64,000 nt of DNA. Source: Capitulum mitella. Lineage: Eukaryota; Arthropoda; Thecostraca; Pollicipedomorpha; Pollicipedidae. This document shows positions 45,030 to 54,940 of the stretch, piece by piece. The notes under the pieces were generated by a model, which had not been told where the DNA came from, ran no database searches, and saw only the letters and a list, made by a program, of their open reading frames with translations. The position numbers were made by a program, and so were the translations under genes. Every line of letters starts with the position of its first letter. Position 1 is the stretch's first letter. The DNA lies in the NCBI GenBank assembly GCA_030062745.1, contig CP099841.1, positions 10,540,470 to 10,604,469 of the forward strand. Direction: 5' to 3'.

Positions 45030-45075
45030 ACTTACATATCAAAGTTTCGAGACACTTTTACCTCATCTTCAGAGT
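45030..45075 (-). ncRNA. Degenerate hammerhead-ribozyme-like motif near Penelope remnant
   Basis: On the minus strand the sequence CTGAAGATGAGG is followed 10 bases later by TCTCGAAAC and TTTGATATG. This resembles the CTGA..GA / stem II / CGAAAC core of the minimal hammerhead ribozymes that Penelope-like elements carry in their terminal repeats. It lies on the same strand and downstream of the Penelope pol remnant, the expected place. Stem II would be very short and the core has extra bases, so it is probably inactive. Confidence 0.3.
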
Positions 45076-45522
45076 AGTGAAAGGCTGGTATAGGTAGCCT
45101 TCTGAAAATTATTCACGCTGCACCAGACTTACACGTAACACGTACGATCAGTGGGGAAAAAGTAGATGGACAAAAGATCAATTGAAATGTTGGGTTCTAA
45201 AGGGCTAACGCCCAGAACTCAGTAGCTCTAACGTGATACAAAAATGTGTTTGTTAAGAGTTGCCGAGTCTTCATGGATATATACGCTTTCCAATATCTGA
45301 AGTGGTCTTACGTCATACCATGTGCGTCATATGATCTCATTGTTCGTCAGGTGTTGTCGCGTTAAGGTCTCGTCATGTTCTTGTCTCATGAGCTGTAGTG
45401 GTAGCGCCGTCGTGTGGATGCATAGTGTCTTTTTGACAGCGTCGTGGTTGTAACACCAGTCTAGTGTACTGGGTGGAGTTTGCAGCGTTTGTATTCACAA
45501 GTAAATTGCTACATTACATTGG

Positions 45523-45556
45523 TGTTTGTCTCGTCGTACACGACGAGAGACAAACA
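45523..45556. repeat. Hairpin-forming inverted repeat
   Basis: TGTTTGTCTCGTCG and CGACGAG-AG-ACAAACA form a 14-bp stem with a two-base bulge around a short TACA loop. It lies immediately downstream of the Penelope-like pol remnant (minus strand) and may belong to that element's terminal region. Confidence 0.5.
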
Positions 45557-45571
45557 AGGAAATCTGGAGCC

Positions 45572-46380
45572 CTACTGTTTTTGTAATAAATGATGCACTG
45601 TAGCTTTCAGTCCTGTTTTGGCTGAATATATCTGGACATGATTTCCCTCATCGGCTTTTCGTCTTGTTTGTAGGACGTTGTCATTTGGTTTCGGTAGAAA
45701 GGTCGTCTGGGTCGATTGGTCACGCTGTGTTGGTTCCGTAAAGAGCTTGTCCTTCTGTCCTTGTACTACTGTTTCAATGTCTGTATTGGAGAAGCCGTTG
45801 TTCACTAGAATTTGCGTAGTTTGTATTAATTCAGAGTGAAGTTAGTCCAGTCCGAACAGCCTTTAAATGCATGTCTTATAAATGCCTGAATGAAGTTGGT
45901 CTCATAACGCCTCGGCCATTCGCTGAGTGCATTTAAACACCGTCCGTTGTCTGTCGTCTTTCGGTGAACAGTTGTCTCTAAGTTTTGTCCGTCAGTCCGT
46001 TAAGAGAGATATCAAGGAAAGAAATGGCATTGCCAGTACTTAACTCATACTTGAATTTCAGGCCCAATTCGCCCTATAATGTTTGCCTCAGTCGTTCCAG
46101 ATGGTCCGTGTCGTTTGCCTCAACAAAGATGTCGTCAACGTATCTACAGTAGATATAAGGTACAAGGCCCCTGTTCTTTAGTATTTCGGTTTTAATATGT
46201 CTCTTGAAAAAAAATCGCAAAGAGGGGTCCGAGTGGAGAACCCCAGAACAACTCCATCGACTTGGCAATAGAGCTGCCCATCTGGCTCAAGGAAAGGCAC
46301 TTCCTTGGTGCATGAACCTGGAAGTTGCTTCAGGAAAAGTTTCAGAATTTTAAGGGAGACATTTCAGGGTGGAATATACG
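45572..46380 (-). mobile_element. Penelope-like element, reverse transcriptase remnant
   Basis: On the minus strand the order is PGSCTKEVPFLEPDGQLYC (about 46320), then QVDGVVLG/SPLGPLF with a frameshift inside the motif, and PYIYCRYVDDIFVEANDTDH (YVDD at 46131-46142). GNAISFLDIS follows (about 46030), then the post-RT linker NNGFSNTDIETVVQGQKDK (45800-45740). The QxDG..xGSPLGP / RYVDDIF / FLD signature is specific to Penelope-like pol. An intact GIY-YIG nuclease is not visible. Stops and frameshifts show it is dead. Confidence 0.75.
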
Positions 46381-46486
46381 GCATATTCATAAAATAGCGC
46401 ATACATAGCATACATACAATAATACATATAATACAATGGCATATTCAGTAACAGCAGTAGCAGTCAAGCCAACCTAAGACATCCCA

Positions 46487-46563
46487 GCTTCATTAGATGT
46501 CGAAAACCTATTTACCAACGTCCCCATCGACCGCGCTGTTTGCATTTTTCTGAGTTCTGTTTA
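46487..46563 (+). pseudogene. Penelope-like RT motif-A fragment in opposite orientation
   Basis: The plus-strand frame reads IPASLDVENLFTNVPIDRAV, the motif-A block of Penelope-like RT (S.DV.SLFTNVP), then VCIFLSSVYH and a stop. Motif A should lie upstream of the QVDG..SPLGP block on the same strand. Here it is inverted relative to 45572-46380, so the element is rearranged or two copies are juxtaposed head to head. Confidence 0.7.
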
Positions 46564-46705
46564 TCACTAACCTGAAATTCCTCCCCTAACAATTCCGACT
46601 CCGAATCTGATTGCAAACGATACATCAAGAAACTAGTTAATGCGGATAATGCGGTCGTTTCAAATGAAACTCGCCCCCCCCATATATATATATATGCATT
46701 GTTCC

Positions 46706-47835
46706 TTAACCCTATTCCCGGAGGGCTAGACGGTATGGTCGATTCCCGGCAGGGGGGAGAATTCGCCCCCCCCCCTGAGATCTCGAGAACTACCTGTCCG
46801 ATTTCATCGCAACAAACGGCAATCGATTTGCCGTGACGTGAACTACATTTTTATAAAAAGAAATTCTCAAAATTTTGAAATGTGTGGATACAGGGCGGGC
46901 AAAAATGGCAAAATGGGTGGGTACTTTTGGACTTCTTATAACTCCATTGTTTATCGACCGATTTCAATGAAACTGGCATGAATCGAGAGATTTCGGATGG
47001 AGCTTTTACCATGGGTCCACAAATCTGAAATTTTGAGAAAATTCATGGGTGTTCAAATAGTTTCAAAAATAGGAGGATTAGTTTCCTAACAAATGAATGA
47101 CCAAAGCAGCCAAAAACACTTTTTTGGCTTCTGCTAGTCGTGCTATGCTAAAAGAAATACAAATCGCATTACAATGTTTGTATAATGTTAGCATAGGCGG
47201 TGCCAGGGACATGAAAAAGGGGAAACTGTCATGGTCACACGTTCTTCAGATCAACTTGTGACCTTTGACCTTAAATGACCTTCAGTGACCTTGGGGCCAC
47301 TTGGAATTATCTCGTGTGCATTTGATATTATCTGTAAACGTTTTCAGTCATTTCAATTCACTCTATTTCAAAAGCTTTCTTTTATGGCTATTGCGATATA
47401 TATACGCGCACTGACATTTTAGGTCATAACTCCGTGACCCGACCTGATATCAAGCTGAAACTTGGTACACAAGTAGAGGGCACCGTTCTACGTTATATAT
47501 ATTCCGGGTTTGGCATCTGAAAAAAGGGTACCGAAATTATTGCAAAAAAATAAATTTTGACTTTTGACCTTGACCTGACCTTGTAAAGTGACCTCAGATA
47601 AACAAAATTACACCTGCACATTATTTATATTAGTTGTACATTTATATTATTGTATTAGTGATATTAGTTATTACTGAGCAAAATAGAATTTTGAAATTTT
47701 GTCACGCGGCGTAGAAGGAATAGCTAGGAAAATTCACCAAGTTTCGTGAAGCTGCATTAAAAATCCTGGAATTGGCAAGCAAAAAAAAGCGAGGGGGTGG
47801 ATTCAGCCCCCCTCCCCTGCCGAGAACAGGGTTAA
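46706..47835 (-). mobile_element. Family A TTAA element, copy A9 (inverted, 1130 bp)
   Basis: A near-complete minus-strand copy from TTAACCCTATTCCCGGAGGG to GCCGAGAACAGGGTTAA, TTAA at both ends. A perfect TGACCT-T-TGACCT (the DR1 on the other strand) lies at 47259-47271. A small AT-rich replacement at 47610-47665 substitutes part of the left half. Confidence 0.8.
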
Positions 47836-48355
47836 ATGTCACCGCAGATTGGCAGTTGATAACTTTTTTGGGTAGCCTTTCAATCTGTCTTACTGTGTAC
47901 TGGTCTGTCTAGTACTGTCTAGTACTGGTCTCATGTTCTCTCAGTATGTTCATGTTTCATGTTACTTGTTTTGGAAGAGACAGAGTTTAAATTACAAAGT
48001 ACTGTAATCGTCAACCTTTCGTCCTACCTAGGATATTATCAAGGCTAATGCAAGTGTTAAATGGTAAAAACCAGTAAGAAATTCAAATGCACACGTGCTA
48101 AGCGTTCAGAGACCCCACAACAGGCAGTTCCCGCCAAAAGATTTTTGCCACTATGGAAAAAAACAGCACATTCACATCACGGCACAAGGCGGACACGGCA
48201 CGCAAACATCAAACACACACAGACAAGCACACAAACAGCACACTCTTTCACCCTCGCCCATGCAGCAGGCTCTCTTTCAACCTAAAAGTGTCTATTGCGC
48301 TCATTGGTTTGTTTATGTATGGCTGGAAATTTTGTATATACACGGCGTATATATT

Positions 48356-48386
48356 ATATAAATATATATATACATATATATGTATA

Positions 48387-48417
<31 letters not shown>

Positions 48418-48558
48418 AGCTCTCCTCGACGGCCATCAGCACCTGATTGTAATGACTGTCCGTGTTCCGTTTTGAGGGTTTCATATGGCGAACGTGATGA
48501 GAAAATCACGGAACTCTCGAGTTATATATTCCGTTTCAGTTGTATATCCTCCATTTAT

Positions 48559-48597
<39 letters not shown>
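48356..48597. repeat. (AT)n microsatellites
   Basis: Two TA dinucleotide tracts (48356-48418 and 48563-48597) flank ordinary sequence in oxygenase intron 2. Frames rich in Tyr and Ile through them are artefacts. Confidence 0.85.
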
Positions 48598-48599
<2 letters not shown>

Positions 48600-48801
48600 T
48601 ACATATGTATGGACATTCCAGCCAGCTGGTAGTTATATCTAAGTTGAGTCATAACCAAGGTGACGTGTTGAGAGCAGTACCACATCTTTAATCCGACTCA
48701 TCGTCCCAATCATGCTTGGTTTTCGCCGACCAATTCTGACGTCCCGGCTCAAATGACTATTGCATCATTGGAACAGACACGGTAAAGTCTGCAGCCCTTA
48801 C

Positions 48802-48923
48802 CTTCCTTGTGCGAAGAATCTGACTTGTCGACCGGGAAGTACCCGCGGTATCGTATGTCCGTTTTCGGGTTGAACCTTTTCCTGGCGATTCCCATTTTAA
48901 CATCAAGTGGCAAGTCAAAAAAC
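48802..48923 (-). CDS. 2OG-Fe(II) oxygenase, coding exon 2
   Basis: The exon encodes FFDLPLDVKMGIARKRFNPK, then TDIRYRGYFPVDKSDSSHKE. This is the hallmark N-terminal block FF.LP...K......NP....RGY.P.......KE of isopenicillin-N-synthase-like oxygenases. The acceptor TTCTTCAG and donor CAAGGAAG|GTAAGGG are both strong. The first base completes Trp55 from exon 1, and the last base starts Gly96. Confidence 0.92.
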
Positions 48924-49342
48924 CTGAAGAAAGAAAATGAAACCTATCTAGCAAATCAGGACGATAAACAATCAGTTTAGTTTGAAACTCACAGATGATG
49001 GTGGCATTCCTAAGCTTGACGACCGCTGACGACAAAGCCCACACGCTTTATGGAAGGCCGTTTGAAAGACGTCAAACTGTGTCTGATGCAGTCAGGATGT
49101 GATTACTTATCTCTGTCTGTGGAATGGTAAAGTACATAATCTCCGTGATACCCGGTTGCCGCGCTCATTTTCCTCACGAGGGGCACATCTAGGATTTTCT
49201 AAAAGGGGGGGGGGCAAGCCCGGAGCTCAGTGTGACCTGAAATCATACGAAAACTGCCGCTGGGAAGACTATATGCAATGGTTTTTCGCAAAAAATGCGG
49301 GCCTAAGGGAGTGGCCCCCCCCCCCCCTTTGGCTGCGCCCGT

Positions 49343-49568
49343 GTTCCTTACTCACCAACTGGTGTGCTATAGTACCTCTTGCGCACACCACTTTGTTCAA
49401 TCTCATGCTCCCCCCCCCCTCCGCATCCTGCCCCACTTCACCACCTGATGTGCCTCATCGTCCCTATGCCCTGCCCCATTCACCACCTGGTGTATTTCTT
49501 CACCCCCAGCACCCTGCCCATTCACCATCCAGTCAGCTTCCTCACCTCCCCCACCCTGCCCCGCTTAC
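49343..49568 (-). repeat. Tandemly reiterated 5' splice-site module in oxygenase intron 1
   Basis: Reading the minus strand from the donor of exon 1 (ACCAGATG|GTAAGCGGGGCAGGG), related modules recur downstream. These are GACTGGATG|GTGAATGGGCAGGG (49512-49535), CACCAGGTG|GTGAATGGGGCAGGG (49469-49498), CATCAGGTG|GTGAAGTGGGGCAGG (49427-49456) and CACCAGTTG|GTGAGTAAGG (49343-49368). Each keeps a GT in register, so the intron carries at least four decayed copies of the exon-intron junction. Confidence 0.6.
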
Positions 49569-49732
49569 CATCTGGTGTATTTCATCAGCTCCTCCTCGTC
49601 GTAGCCGTCGATGCCCTCCGCGTAGAAGAAGCCGGTGGTGCTGAGGGCGTGGTTGAGCCGGCTGGCCAGCTCGGCCCGACCCGGCCCGCCGGCCTCGCTC
49701 AGGTCGATCACGGGCAGCGGACAGTCGGCCAT
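49569..49732 (-). CDS. 2OG-Fe(II) oxygenase, first coding exon
   Basis: The exon starts MADCPLPVIDLSEAGG, the usual LPVIDLS opening of the family, and continues LASRLNHALSTTGFFYAEG to KYTR plus two bases of Trp55. The ATG at 49732 has a purine at -3 and G at +4 and gives a family-typical total of 334 residues. The frame stays open upstream to an ATG at 49888, which would add 52 Ala/Gly/Pro/Arg-rich residues. A longer N-terminus, possibly an organelle-targeting lead, cannot be excluded. The donor is CAGATG|GTAAGC. Confidence 0.88.
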
Positions 49733-50289
49733 GCCGTCCGGCGGCGCGGAGGCCACTGGCCGGCCGGGCGGTCTGGGGCGGCCCTCCGAGGCCGGCCTGG
49801 CGGTCGGCTGGGGCATCGGCCGGCCAGAGCCGACACTGGCCGACACCCGGAGGCCTGCGCCGGCGCCAGCTGCTCTGAAGAGAAACACGGCCGCCGCGTC
49901 CTACCCAAGCCACTGTTTTACCGATATGCCCTCAAACCGTAGCGTAATTCATGAGCGACAAAATTTAACAGAATATCTTGCATTCATTGCATATTCTACT
50001 CGTCGGTTGCTGGTATATGGTTGGTTTCGGTGAAATTGAGCCAGTATTAACACGTGCCTCGTTTTGGCTTAGTGTTTGAAAGCGACTCGATTCCTGGCAG
50101 GCGCGTTGCAATCGGATGGGAGGGGGACGCCGGGGGGCTGCTGCCCCTCCCAACTTTAGGCAACATTTAATGTTAACCCCATGGCTGTGCATCGAAAGCA
50201 ATGCGACAAAAATCACGCTTACCCCCACCTTCCCACATCTGCACATAGTTTATTCCCCTGGAATTACCGTATTCGTTGTGTGAAGTACT

Positions 50290-50770
50290 GCAAGTAGAAA
50301 CGTGGAAATTTTCTTCAGATCCAAATCTTTCCTCGACCAAAATTCAATGCTTCTTCTATACAACGCACTGGTATTGACATACATGAATTACTGCTGTCTC
50401 ATTTGGGGTAATACATTTGCTACATATTTAAATAAACTTGTTTTTTTCAAAAAACGCGCAGTTAGAATCATTACTGGACATAACAGATTGTCGTCGTCTG
50501 AACCACTATTGAAAAACCTTAATCTCCTTAATGTCAAATATTTGTTTAAATAGCACACCATTTATCTTATGCACAGAAAAACCCAAGGTCAGTCACCAGA
50601 TATTAATCTATTGCTTACTGTAGCAAATCATTCTCGTAGAACTTCCAGACTCACTTATCATCTGACTCAACCATTTACAACACTACGTATACAGAACCAG
50701 CACTGTTACGTGGACTGGCCCTCTTCTTTTGGAATTTATTTATTACGTCAAAATACCCTTCCATAAATGA
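50290..50770 (+). pseudogene. Non-LTR retrotransposon C-terminal fragment
   Basis: The frame contains LLLYNALVLTYMNYCCLIWG and NKLVFFKKRAVRIITGHNRL, the conserved post-RT domain of CR1/L2-like LINE pol (LY.SL......Y...IWG...K..L...QKRA.R.I). After a stop it continues with a tail-like piece (YHLTQPFTTLRIQN) to about 50765. The rest of the element is absent, as expected for a 5'-truncated copy. Confidence 0.75.
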
Positions 50771-52489
50771 TGTTCCTACTTCAATATGCAGTATAAAACA
50801 CGAGTTTAACAGTTCATCATTGGTACGTCTAAAGAAAATGGTAGGTATACACAACCATACACCATACAGAATTTCTTCTTTTTCATTTATCTGGCTTCTA
50901 ATAGAAACATCGTGACACATATGACCGTTTTCACGCTTCATAATCCCTCCTGTTTTGTTTGTTGCATTCTTGGTAAAGAGGGCAACCGGTTCACTTGATT
51001 TCACTACATATATAAATTTACCATACTTCATTATCATTCCCAATTAGCGGCTGGCTCCATGACCTCACCCAGCAACAAGCGTTGCGCTCAACTGGGTGAG
51101 ATGCGAGCCCTACAATACGTAACAGCTCGCTTTTCGCCAGGATGTGGCCGGGAATTTACACTAATCCTTAGTTTATACTAATCCGGGTAAGGTGCTGTGG
51201 CCATCCAGGCGCTGATTTTAGCACTGGATACTTTACTTTTTCATCTTCGGCAGTTTCAGTGACAGAGGAATGGCTGTAATAAATACTGTCGCATTTTGTC
51301 TTGACCAGCAGTTCTTTTATTTCTTTTTCTTAGGGGGAGAGTTCCGCAGCTGGAAAATTTTTAAGTTTTTTTTGTGTTGAAATGTTGTTAACGTATGGTT
51401 CGTTGTGTCGCGGTGGTTCTTGGGGGAGATCACTCCTGGCCACCTGTTCATGGGTGACGGTACAAAAAAAAACTACAGAGGTTCCGACGCCATTGATTCG
51501 TGATTATGTTTTTCGGAGTATGGGAAAGTACAGTGGGTTCGATGTTAAAAAAATCCAAACATTTCAGCAGGATTTGCTATGCCTTCGCCACTGGGATCGG
51601 TGACCGGCGTCAACGTCTATAGCGACCAGTGAACAGCGCCTGCGGCACTGGTTCCACTGACAAAGGAGGAATATCAGTTCGCCCCAAAATATTTGTTTTT
51701 TTGTAATATCAAACCAATTATGTTCTGGCATGCTCTGAAAAAACGTCATCAGCAGCTCGGTAAAAATGCCATTACGGGCTCATATGACTGGATTCATGGT
51801 TCGACTCAGTCTTCTTTCAAGACTTTAATTCGACTCATGACTCATGAAAGATGACTCGAGGCATGAACAGTCTGAAGACTTTCTTGGGAGTTAAGCACAA
51901 GTCTGCCGAGAGGCGTAACGTTGCATTCCGCCTAAACTGGAAATGCATAGACTCCGCAAAAAACTGAATCTTTTGCGGAACCTACGATTGTGCGGAAACT
52001 AGCGTGGCTATAGTAATTTTAGTCCAGCTATGAACGGTCCCAATACAGACATTTCAATGCGCCAGACACGCGAGTTGTCCGTGCAGCAGTGGACACAGAG
52101 ACCATCCGGTGAGGGTCTGCCACTACGAACCAGAAGAAGTGAAAACCGCCCGCACAACCAAAACGTTATGAACGTTATGAACTCATACGCTGTTTAACCA
52201 TTGCCACTCGTCAATTAGAGCAACGCAATACTAAAACGCACTTCGGGCCGTTCTGACAATCTTCCGAGTCTCTGAATACATCTGCCGCACCTCACCTCCG
52301 TGATAACCAAGAGCCAATGCGCTCATTTTTCCCATACGCCCTAGGCTACAATGTGCTCATGCTTTCTGATCAAGTGATCGTATGTGGCAGGGAGCTAAAA
52401 AGCAAAAACAGTTGGGACAGATATACCACAGTCCCAGCTATTGCTCCAGTCAGCATACTGAACCCTGCAACTGGAACGATGATGTCCGC

Positions 52490-52775
52490 CCTGGGCCTTG
52501 TGAGATACGACACTTTGTGTCTGCTGTGGACGGCGTTGGCGGACGGCAAACCTGACGAGTTGGCGAGCCATCTGCCGACCATCCGCATTGCCCGGGCCCG
52601 CAGTACTAGGTACGACGACCGTCTCCAGGTGCCTCGATCACGAACGGAGGCAGGGAGACGGCAATTTTCGTCATGCGCGCCTCTGCAGTTCAACGAACTC
52701 CCGCTGGCAATGGCCACCTTGCTATTGGCAGCATTCAAGCTGGCTGTAAACAGCACCTCCAAACGGCATAGAAGC
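52490..52775 (+). pseudogene. Non-LTR retrotransposon 3'-tail fragment
   Basis: The frame contains RLQVPRSRTEAGRRQFSSCA, then PLQFNELPLAM and AAFKLAVNS. This matches the terminal L.VPR.RT..G.R.FS..AP..WN.LP......FK..L pattern of LINE pol. The upstream part is unrelated or decayed. It does not overlap the oxygenase or Argonaute exons. Confidence 0.6.
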
Positions 52776-53229
52776 CCCAGCCTTCAGGTGTGTTGTGTGC
52801 GTCTGGGTGCCTGTTCCTTTGCCAGTAACCCCTCTCCTTGTTTTGTGCCGCCAGGGGCTAAGAAACACCACTGTTGTGGAGCCCCGAATAATTGCAATGT
52901 ACAGTACAATACGACTGTTGACTTATAGAAACGGCCCAACGCTACTGGACACTGCTGGAGACATCACTGTAAGGAACCGAATGCCTAATAATCCAAAACG
53001 CGAGCACGAAGCTTTTCTTTTGACCAGCGCCGGTTTTGAATTGTGGTTCGCGTGTCACGCCAGATGGAGGCATGACTTTCAGGTGTTCCAGGGGCCGCCG
53101 CAGAAGCACCGGCATCGGCTGTGCGTCCGTGTTTCGGCAAAAACCAGACGCAAAAACAGGTTTTATGCGACGCCACTCGGTCATCGTGTACCTTAAAACG
53201 GCGAAAACAGCGGCGCAGCAAGCAGCGTG

Positions 53230-53940
53230 TATTACCCCAACGCTGATTACATTCGGAAACCGGCGGAAAGCGCGGCCAAACCAAAGCAGAAACACATGTA
53301 CGCCCGTGACCGAGTCCACCTTGAGCAGCGAGCCCAGCAGGCGGCCAGCGACGTAGCCGTCGCCCCGGTCCCGGCACTGCTCGCCCGCCGCCGACCAGTG
53401 GGGGACCAGTCCAGAGCCGTGCAGTCGGCATCGGCACCCGGCAGCGCGGCCGGGCGGCCCCTGCCCGCCGCCCGGCTGCCACCAATTCGGAGCGGACGAG
53501 CCAACCCGCCGTACGTGCGGGCGCTGGTTGGAGCGGCGCTCCTCAGATAGCTGGCGTCGCGACGCCGGGATGGGGGAAGGGGGTACGGAATCGGTCATGG
53601 CGGCGGCCGGGCCGTACCGTCGGCACCTCGGCTTGGCCCTGCCCTCTCGGCTGCCGCGGAATCACCCGACAACAGTATGTGTGGGGGGGGGGGGGAACAA
53701 ACGGACCTACGCGGGCTCCAGAAGCTCACGCAAGCTCTCCACGGAGGCCTGGTGCGGGCGTGGCGGGCGATGTCGGGACAAGGGCAGAAACAGACCTGGC
53801 CTGGCACGACGGCATAGTCCATGATGGCTATCACCACCCCAGCTGCGACCGTCCAATGGACTCGACCGGGTGGTCCCGCCAGCCTCACGGCAGGCTGGAC
53901 GTACTGGATAAATCAAAGCCACGTGCGCCGTCCATCACCC
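53230..53940. promoter_or_regulatory. CpG-rich segment upstream of the oxygenase gene (possible promoter / 5' exon)
   Basis: A GC- and CpG-dense stretch, interrupted by a G run at 53679-53695, stands out from AT-rich surroundings. It lies 3.5 kb upstream of the oxygenase start and 0.4 kb past the Argonaute stop. Long open frames occur on both strands, as expected in GC-rich DNA, and none is recognised. A promoter or untranslated first exon of the minus-strand oxygenase gene is possible; a coding exon is not excluded. Confidence 0.3.
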
Positions 53941-54348
53941 CGTGACAGCTTTACAAACAGAAGCAGTGTGCTAGGCAAGACAAATCAGCAGGCTTTCTGC
54001 ATACCGTAACCGCATGAGACGCGTACCAACTAACCAAGATGTGCTTCAAAAATCAACCGCATCCGCCGTGCCAGCTGCACAGAACAATGAAATACCAAAC
54101 AAAGCAGAACGACAGCGACTAAACTACTCGAAATCCTGACCCAGTCAAGGCAGTCTCCGTCTCCAGACACAGCCCACAACAGCCCAACACCGTGCGAAAG
54201 CTCGAACGTTGGTCAAAAGCCGTCAGGGCCGAGCCGCCAGAGTGCCGCTGCTTCGGACCCGTTCACACCGACGCCGGAGCGGCGACCACGTCGGCCAACA
54301 GCTTCGCCCTCTGGCCGGCAGGCAGCAGCACGGTCGGCGGGCCGCCGC

Positions 54349-54633
54349 CTACACGTAGTACATGCGGGTCGTCTTGGTCTTGCAGGCATCGATGGACTCC
54401 TGCAGCGGCGCCGGATGGTCGTCGTCGATGCCGTTGACGCGGAGATAGTTGTCGTGGTGCGCGCGCGCCCGGTATGCCGCCAGGTGGGCGTAAAACGACG
54501 GCGCCGGGTTGCTAACGGAGCGCGTGCAGCGCGAGAACATGTGACACATGTAGTAGGTCAGGATTTCCTGCTCGTCGGCGGTCAGGTTGCTGTCATCATG
54601 CAGCACGTGGTAGTGGGTCGGCCGACTGGTGCC
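54349..54633 (-). CDS. Ago2: Argonaute (Ago2-like), last exon: end of PIWI domain
   Basis: The exon encodes 94 residues, [16 protein letters not shown]...[34 protein letters not shown]...TTRMYYV, then a stop at 54349-54351. The His in [11 protein letters not shown] is the fourth residue of the DEDH slicer tetrad. The short MYYV terminus matches the aromatic MYF[AV] ends of Argonautes. The acceptor is TTCGCAG, in phase 0. [10 protein letters not shown] is the siRNA-class version of this motif. Confidence 0.93.
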   Translation of the reverse strand, partial: GTSRPTHYHVLHDDSNLTADEQEILTYYMCHMFSRCTRSVSNPAPSFYAHLAAYRARAHHDNYLRVNGIDDDHPAPLQESIDACKTKTTRMYYV

Positions 54634-54940
54634 CTGCGAACAAGGCCGCCCCGGTGAGCACCCGAGACGGACAAGACCACACTCTGCACACACCAGACAC
54701 TACCCAATGCGGAAAACACTCCTGCAATGACTCCACAGCAAACGCACGTACTTTCCCCGACAGTACCAGCGGCTGCCAAACGACCAGCCTCTGCTTCGTA
54801 CCGATGATGACAACTTATGTCCCTTCAGTGACCGGCAGGGCACGCAGGCCGTCTCAGCCGTGGACAGAAGACCCTCTGCCCGCAGCTGACGACACGCCGC
54901 GGCCGGACTCGAGTGCCGTCACCGAGCCGCCGCCACCCAC

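Larger units (their letters stand above)
35471..48801 (-). other. Oxygenase intron 2 (13.3 kb), transposon-rich
   Basis: Intron between exons 2 and 3, with donor GGAAG|GTAAGGG at 48801 and acceptor TTCCGACAG. It contains a hAT-like transposon, nested TTAA elements, a rearranged Penelope-like element, AT microsatellites and unassigned AT-rich sequence (35480-36240, 41040-41789, 44270-45020, 47836-48350). I found no additional oxygenase exon, and the protein joins without a gap across it. Confidence 0.7.
33359..49732 (-). other. 2-oxoglutarate/Fe(II) oxygenase gene (isopenicillin-N-synthase-like), complete coding span
   Basis: Six exons (49569-49732, 48802-48923, 35352-35470, 34776-34971, 33986-34208, 33359-33539) join with matching phases into 1005 nt, 334 codons plus stop. 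The order is that of the family: an N-terminal DIOX_N-like region (residues 1-135) and a C-terminal double-stranded beta-helix. Iron ligands are H209-x-D211 and H266, and the 2-oxoglutarate-binding R275-x-S277 is present (RYS). The enzyme class couples decarboxylation of 2-oxoglutarate to oxidation of a second substrate. The substrate is unknown. With no membrane segment in the 334-residue form, a soluble cytosolic enzyme is likely. Introns are 645 bp, 13.3 kb, 380 bp, 567 bp and 446 bp. The long intron holds hAT, Penelope and TTAA elements. All active-site residues are intact, so the gene is probably functional. Confidence 0.9.
49733..54348. other. Region between the oxygenase start and the Argonaute 3' end
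   Basis: It contains two LINE tail fragments (50290-50770 and 52490-52775) and a CpG-rich segment (53230-53940). Between them, 50780-52300 is AT-rich with no recognisable gene, and 53941-54348 is the presumed 3' untranslated or downstream region of the Argonaute gene. No clear polyadenylation signal was identified. Confidence 0.45.
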
